Assembly (NCBI GenBank): GCA_902793195.1
Contig: CADBCS010000001.1
Coordinates: forward strand, 1-64,000
Source of the DNA: an uncultured Coriobacteriaceae bacterium
Lineage (GTDB): Bacteria > Actinomycetota > Coriobacteriia > Coriobacteriales > Atopobiaceae
DNA length: 64,000 nucleotides
Direction of reading: 5' to 3'
Positions 60,758-64,000 of this stretch are shown here, piece by piece. Position numbers and translations under genes: made by a program. Positions within the stretch are counted from its first letter, which is position 1. Every line of letters begins with the position of its first letter. The notes under the pieces were generated by a model. That model was given only the letters and a program-made list of their open reading frames with translations. It was not told the DNA's origin and searched no databases.

Positions 60758-62779
60758 TCAGTCGATGCGATAGAGGCGCATGTCCCCCTCGGAGAGGACG
60801 AGCGAGAAGCCCGGCGTGTCGTCGTCGACGCTGGTGATGCCCGCCCACAGCACCTGGTCGTCCCATTCGTACTGCCACAGCCACCACCCGTCCCCATAGG
60901 GAACGTCCTTGTCCAGCAGCAGCACGTAGGTCGCACCCGTCCGGGCCACTGCGTCACGCACGCGACTGTCCTGCGCGTACCTGCTCAGGGACTCTCGAAT
61001 GAGGACGGCGTCATCCGTGTGCCCCTTAACCTTGACATCGCGGTAGTAGGTGTTGAGGCCGTTGACGCCGTAGGACCACATGCTGCCATCCGGTGGCGCG
61101 TTGATGACCAGCGCGTCCTTGGGGATCGTATCGCGCACGCGGTTGACGAAGTCCACCTCGTCGGCGGAGTAGATGCACTCCCGGTATCGCGCCCCGATAA
61201 GCCATGCCGCCTCGTTGAGCGGAGTCTGCAAGTGTAGGTTGGGAAGCGGGATGAGCAAGGGGAAGAAGGCCATTATCAACGCGCACGCGGCAACGGTCAC
61301 CCGTGCGATGTCTGCGATGCGCGTTGTTGGTGCGTCGTCTTGTAATGCCTGCCTGTGGGGAAGGAGGGTGTTGAGGCCAATTGCCGCCACGGGCATTGCG
61401 AAGATGGTAAAGTTGGCGGCCATGCGCCGCAGGTCGGAGTACCACAGTGCGGCCACCCAATGCTTGACGAGCCACCAGTCGGCGCGTGCGGCAAGGTAGC
61501 CAAGTGCAAAGAAGCACAGTGACAGCAGGAGCCAGCGCCTGCGGGGAGTGCGCGCGACGCACACGACGCCCACCCACGTGAGGGCTGCCATGCCGAGTTG
61601 CATGTGGGTAAAGCAGAAGCTCATCCCAAAGAAGTCGGGGAGAATCTGGAGCAGCTCGGTCTGCTCGCGTTCCACGTACCCAATGGTGGGCTGCAATGCG
61701 GGGACCGCATAGAACAGCACCCACGGCACGATTATGGCCACCCAATATACCGCAAGCGCAAGTCCCCGATGCATGGGTAGGCGTGGGGCCCGCCAGATGC
61801 GGTGTGCCCCATAGAAGGCGAGATACAGGTAGCACGAGAACACCGTGGACGGATGGGCAAGCGCAAGTGCGACAAGCGAGACGAGCGTGAGGATGACGAG
61901 ACGGGGGATGTGCCGTCGCACGCCCGTAAGACTTGCCGCCGTGAGAGCCAAGGCGAGCGCGCCCATCTGCAGGGCGATGCCAAACAGGTTGGGGTGGAGC
62001 GGGCCGGTGTGGATGTACTGCCAGGGCCAGTTGGCAAATCCCACCGAGACCAGCGCCCCCAACAGGATGGTGCGACGCTCGTTGGGCAGCAGCGCGCGCA
62101 TGAAGGCGAACATGCCAAGGGGAAACACGATGGCGCACGAGGCGCCCACAACGGCGTTGAGGGCGACCATGAGGTCGACGCGGGATACCTGTGCGACGAG
62201 CACCACCACGCAGTTCCAGCCGCTGGGATAGAACCCGCCGTTGCCGGCGATGGAGCGTCCCTGCTCGGTGTTGGCCAAGAAGGTGCTGGTGTGCAGGGAA
62301 GACCAGCGTCCCGAGTCCAGGAAGGCCCGGCACAGGTTGAGGTGCGTGTTGTTGTCGTAGCGGGGTGCGAAGGCGTCCGCGCCGGGCAGCTGGCACACGA
62401 AGACGCAAAGGCACACGACGGTGGCCACGAGCAAGAAAGAGAGCGCGCCTACGACGTTGAACGGGCAGGAGCGTCCACAAAGCTCGAGCGGCTCTGCGGG
62501 GCTAAGCGCCAGCGCCGGTGCGGACGTGCCACGCCAACGACGCCAGCCGTATGCCAGAAGGGCGACGAGACAGGTTGGGCCAAGGATGGTGAGCGGGTCG
62601 CATGATATGCCCAGCTCGTAGTAGACGATGGGCAGTGAGGAATATGCCGCAACGCCAAACAGCGGTGCGGCGCACAGCGAAAGCGCTCGCGAGACCCTAA
62701 GCGCCCGGAGGAAGAGGTAGCCCGGCAGGTAGAGCAGTACGATCACCGCTGCCGTCGCCCAAGCGAATTCCCCCCACAT
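60758..62779 (-). CDS. DUF6541-like polytopic membrane protein, copy 2
   Basis: This 673-aa paralogue of the gene at 57614 has the same layout: YLPGYLFLRALRVSRALSLC start, FAPRYDNNTHLNLCRAFLDS matching CDYDNQTHLNAVRAFLDS, ATGSLYPAGW-like NGGFYPSGWN, and the common C-terminal VINAPPDGSMWSYG and LLLDKDVPYGDGWWL. It starts 21 bp after the flippase stop on the same strand, so the two probably act together in polymer assembly. Confidence 0.75.
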   Translation of the reverse strand: MWGEFAWATAAVIVLLYLPGYLFLRALRVSRALSLCAAPLFGVAAYSSLPIVYYELGISCDPLTILGPTCLVALLAYGWRRWRGTSAPALALSPAEPLELCGRSCPFNVVGALSFLLVATVVCLCVFVCQLPGADAFAPRYDNNTHLNLCRAFLDSGRWSSLHTSTFLANTEQGRSIAGNGGFYPSGWNCVVVLVAQVSRVDLMVALNAVVGASCAIVFPLGMFAFMRALLPNERRTILLGALVSVGFANWPWQYIHTGPLHPNLFGIALQMGALALALTAASLTGVRRHIPRLVILTLVSLVALALAHPSTVFSCYLYLAFYGAHRIWRAPRLPMHRGLALAVYWVAIIVPWVLFYAVPALQPTIGYVEREQTELLQILPDFFGMSFCFTHMQLGMAALTWVGVVCVARTPRRRWLLLSLCFFALGYLAARADWWLVKHWVAALWYSDLRRMAANFTIFAMPVAAIGLNTLLPHRQALQDDAPTTRIADIARVTVAACALIMAFFPLLIPLPNLHLQTPLNEAAWLIGARYRECIYSADEVDFVNRVRDTIPKDALVINAPPDGSMWSYGVNGLNTYYRDVKVKGHTDDAVLIRESLSRYAQDSRVRDAVARTGATYVLLLDKDVPYGDGWWLWQYEWDDQVLWAGITSVDDDTPGFSLVLSEGDMRLYRID

Positions 62780-62800
62780 GGCCGCTCCCCAAACGTTCGG

Positions 62801-64000
62801 CTACCAGCGTGCCAACTTGGGCACCACGCGTTGGAACTCCTCGTTTTTGGTGGCGCGACACCAGGCGTACGAGAGTGAGAGGTAGATGAGACCGCCTGCG
62901 GCTATCTCGGTCAGCAGTCCGTGCAGCGTGGCGGCGTTCGGACCAAGAAGGGCGGCAAGGAGGCGCAGGGCTACGAGCATGATGGTGCCAATCGCGACGA
63001 AGGGCAGCATGCCGCGCAGGTAGCGCACGAGGGGAAGCTCACGTCGTAGCACCCAGGCTTGGAACGCGAGCACCGAGAGCTCGGCCGCGACGGTCGCGAT
63101 CGATGCGCCAAGTGCTCCGGACATGGGTATGGCGACCACGTTGATGGCAATGTTGACCGCCGCACCGCAGGCGACCGACGCGGTGAAGAGCGAGTCGCGC
63201 TTGGTGGGCAGCAGGTACTGCACGCCCATTACGTTGGTGGCGCAGATGAGCGGCACGATGGCGCACAGCAGGCGCAGCAGGGGCGTGCAGGCGCCGAACT
63301 CCGGTCCCAAAAAGACGGGGCAGAACTCGGGGGCCACGGCCGCGATGCCAAACGAGAGCGCAAGGGCGCAGGCGAGCATAAACCACATGGTGGTGCCCAC
63401 GAGGCGCTTGCCCTCCTCGAGGCGTCCCTCGGCGATGACGGTGGTCATCTTGGGCAGCACCACCGCGCCCAGGGCGGTGATTACGGACAGGGGCATTTTG
63501 GAGACCTTCTCGGCGTAGTCGTACAGGCCGGTTTGCTCCATGCCCGCCATCGATCCCAGCATGACCTTGTCCATGATCGTGTACAGGCTCGTGGCTACGA
63601 CGGGGACGAAGAGGGTGAGGTTTGGAAGGAAGTGCGAGCGGATGCCCTCCCAGCTGGGGCGGGCCCAGTCCACGTAGCGACGCACGACCGGCCACACCAG
63701 CAGCGCGTTGGCAAGGTAGGCTCCCGCGATGGCAAGCACGTAGCCCCATACGTCGTTGGCGCTTCTCACCAGAACGAAGATGAGCGCGATGGAGGCGAGG
63801 CGGGTGCAGAAGTTGCGGATGGTGGGGATGCGGAACTCCTGCACGCCCCACAGCAGCCAGGTGACGTCGAGCACGGACGCGAGCACCCACATGCCCCACA
63901 GCGCCCAGAGGTTAAGATATGTGCGTCCCGGTCCGAGGGCATAGCACACGTAGGCGACAAGGACCCCAACGCCCACGAGGACGTTCATGAGCCACAGGTC
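62801..64000 (-). CDS. Wzx-type polysaccharide flippase, 5' end beyond the window
   Basis: The frame is open to the window edge (DLWLMNVLVGVG...), so the ATG at 63988 may be internal. Within about 399 codons there are at least ten membrane segments and the MATE/PST features MLGSMAGMEQTGLYDYAEKV and SVITALGAVVLPKM with an ANVMGVQYLLPTKRDS motif, as in RfbX/Wzx flippases. It would turn lipid-linked repeat units across the membrane. About 60-80 N-terminal residues are probably missing. Confidence 0.88.
   Translation of the reverse strand, partial: DLWLMNVLVGVGVLVAYVCYALGPGRTYLNLWALWGMWVLASVLDVTWLLWGVQEFRIPTIRNFCTRLASIALIFVLVRSANDVWGYVLAIAGAYLANALLVWPVVRRYVDWARPSWEGIRSHFLPNLTLFVPVVATSLYTIMDKVMLGSMAGMEQTGLYDYAEKVSKMPLSVITALGAVVLPKMTTVIAEGRLEEGKRLVGTTMWFMLACALALSFGIAAVAPEFCPVFLGPEFGACTPLLRLLCAIVPLICATNVMGVQYLLPTKRDSLFTASVACGAAVNIAINVVAIPMSGALGASIATVAAELSVLAFQAWVLRRELPLVRYLRGMLPFVAIGTIMLVALRLLAALLGPNAATLHGLLTEIAAGGLIYLSLSYAWCRATKNEEFQRVVPKLARW

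Overview
The window looks like chromosomal DNA of a high-GC, host-associated actinobacterium, most likely of the Coriobacteriia (Olsenella/Atopobium type). This is inferred from the W-repeat (clostridial hydrophobic W) surface proteins, sortase-like and isopeptide-type adhesin architecture, a glycosaminoglycan-lyase relic, the DUF6541-like membrane proteins and the strong AGGAGG ribosome sites. No rRNA, tRNA or CRISPR array was seen.

The left half (1 to about 34 kb) is a plasticity zone. It holds an IS200/IS605 transposase relic; a stand-alone RecD-like helicase; an IS30 element cleanly split by an intact IS21 (istA/istB, 7-bp target duplication); a DUF3800-like gene; a MITE-bounded Septu-like locus with an intact ATPase and an HNH gene that has lost its catalytic core; a nucleotidyltransferase/HTH pair; and relics of a conjugative element. 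These are followed by an HD hydrolase and a four-gene UDP-sugar block (HTH-fused UDP-glucose dehydrogenase, GT2, UDP-glucuronate decarboxylase). Next come a decayed heparinase II/III-family lyase, hipBA, palindromic repeats next to a DUF559-like putative nuclease, a lipoprotein-like DUF5050-type gene, a frameshifted TOTE-type primase/helicase/PLD conflict gene, recombinase scraps, a Phd/YefM-ParE toxin-antitoxin pair and a rearranged Fic gene.

The right half (34 to 64 kb) is mostly intact and concerns the cell envelope. It has a YfhO-family membrane protein, two W-repeat secreted proteins (one with a CHAP-like domain), an InlB-repeat/isopeptide adhesin, an SPFH protein, second copies of the DUF559-like and DUF5050-like genes, and a PP2C phosphatase. 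An O-acyltransferase, an IspD-like cytidylyltransferase and an epimerase follow. A Dlt-like operon (SGNH protein with ILEI-like domains, MBOAT, adenylating enzyme, GNAT, carrier protein) and a polysaccharide block (two DUF6541-like proteins, an acyltransferase and a Wzx-type flippase running off the end) complete it. Together these probably build, acylate and export cell-wall-linked glycopolymers.

Several families of inverted repeats are scattered through the window: a 112-bp MITE pair, a family of about 195-bp hairpins around the DUF559-like genes, two 33/32-bp-arm hairpins with matching 14-nt loops, and a tract of GTAGATGTGAACTC palindromes. All functions are inferred from motifs read by eye; no database search was run.
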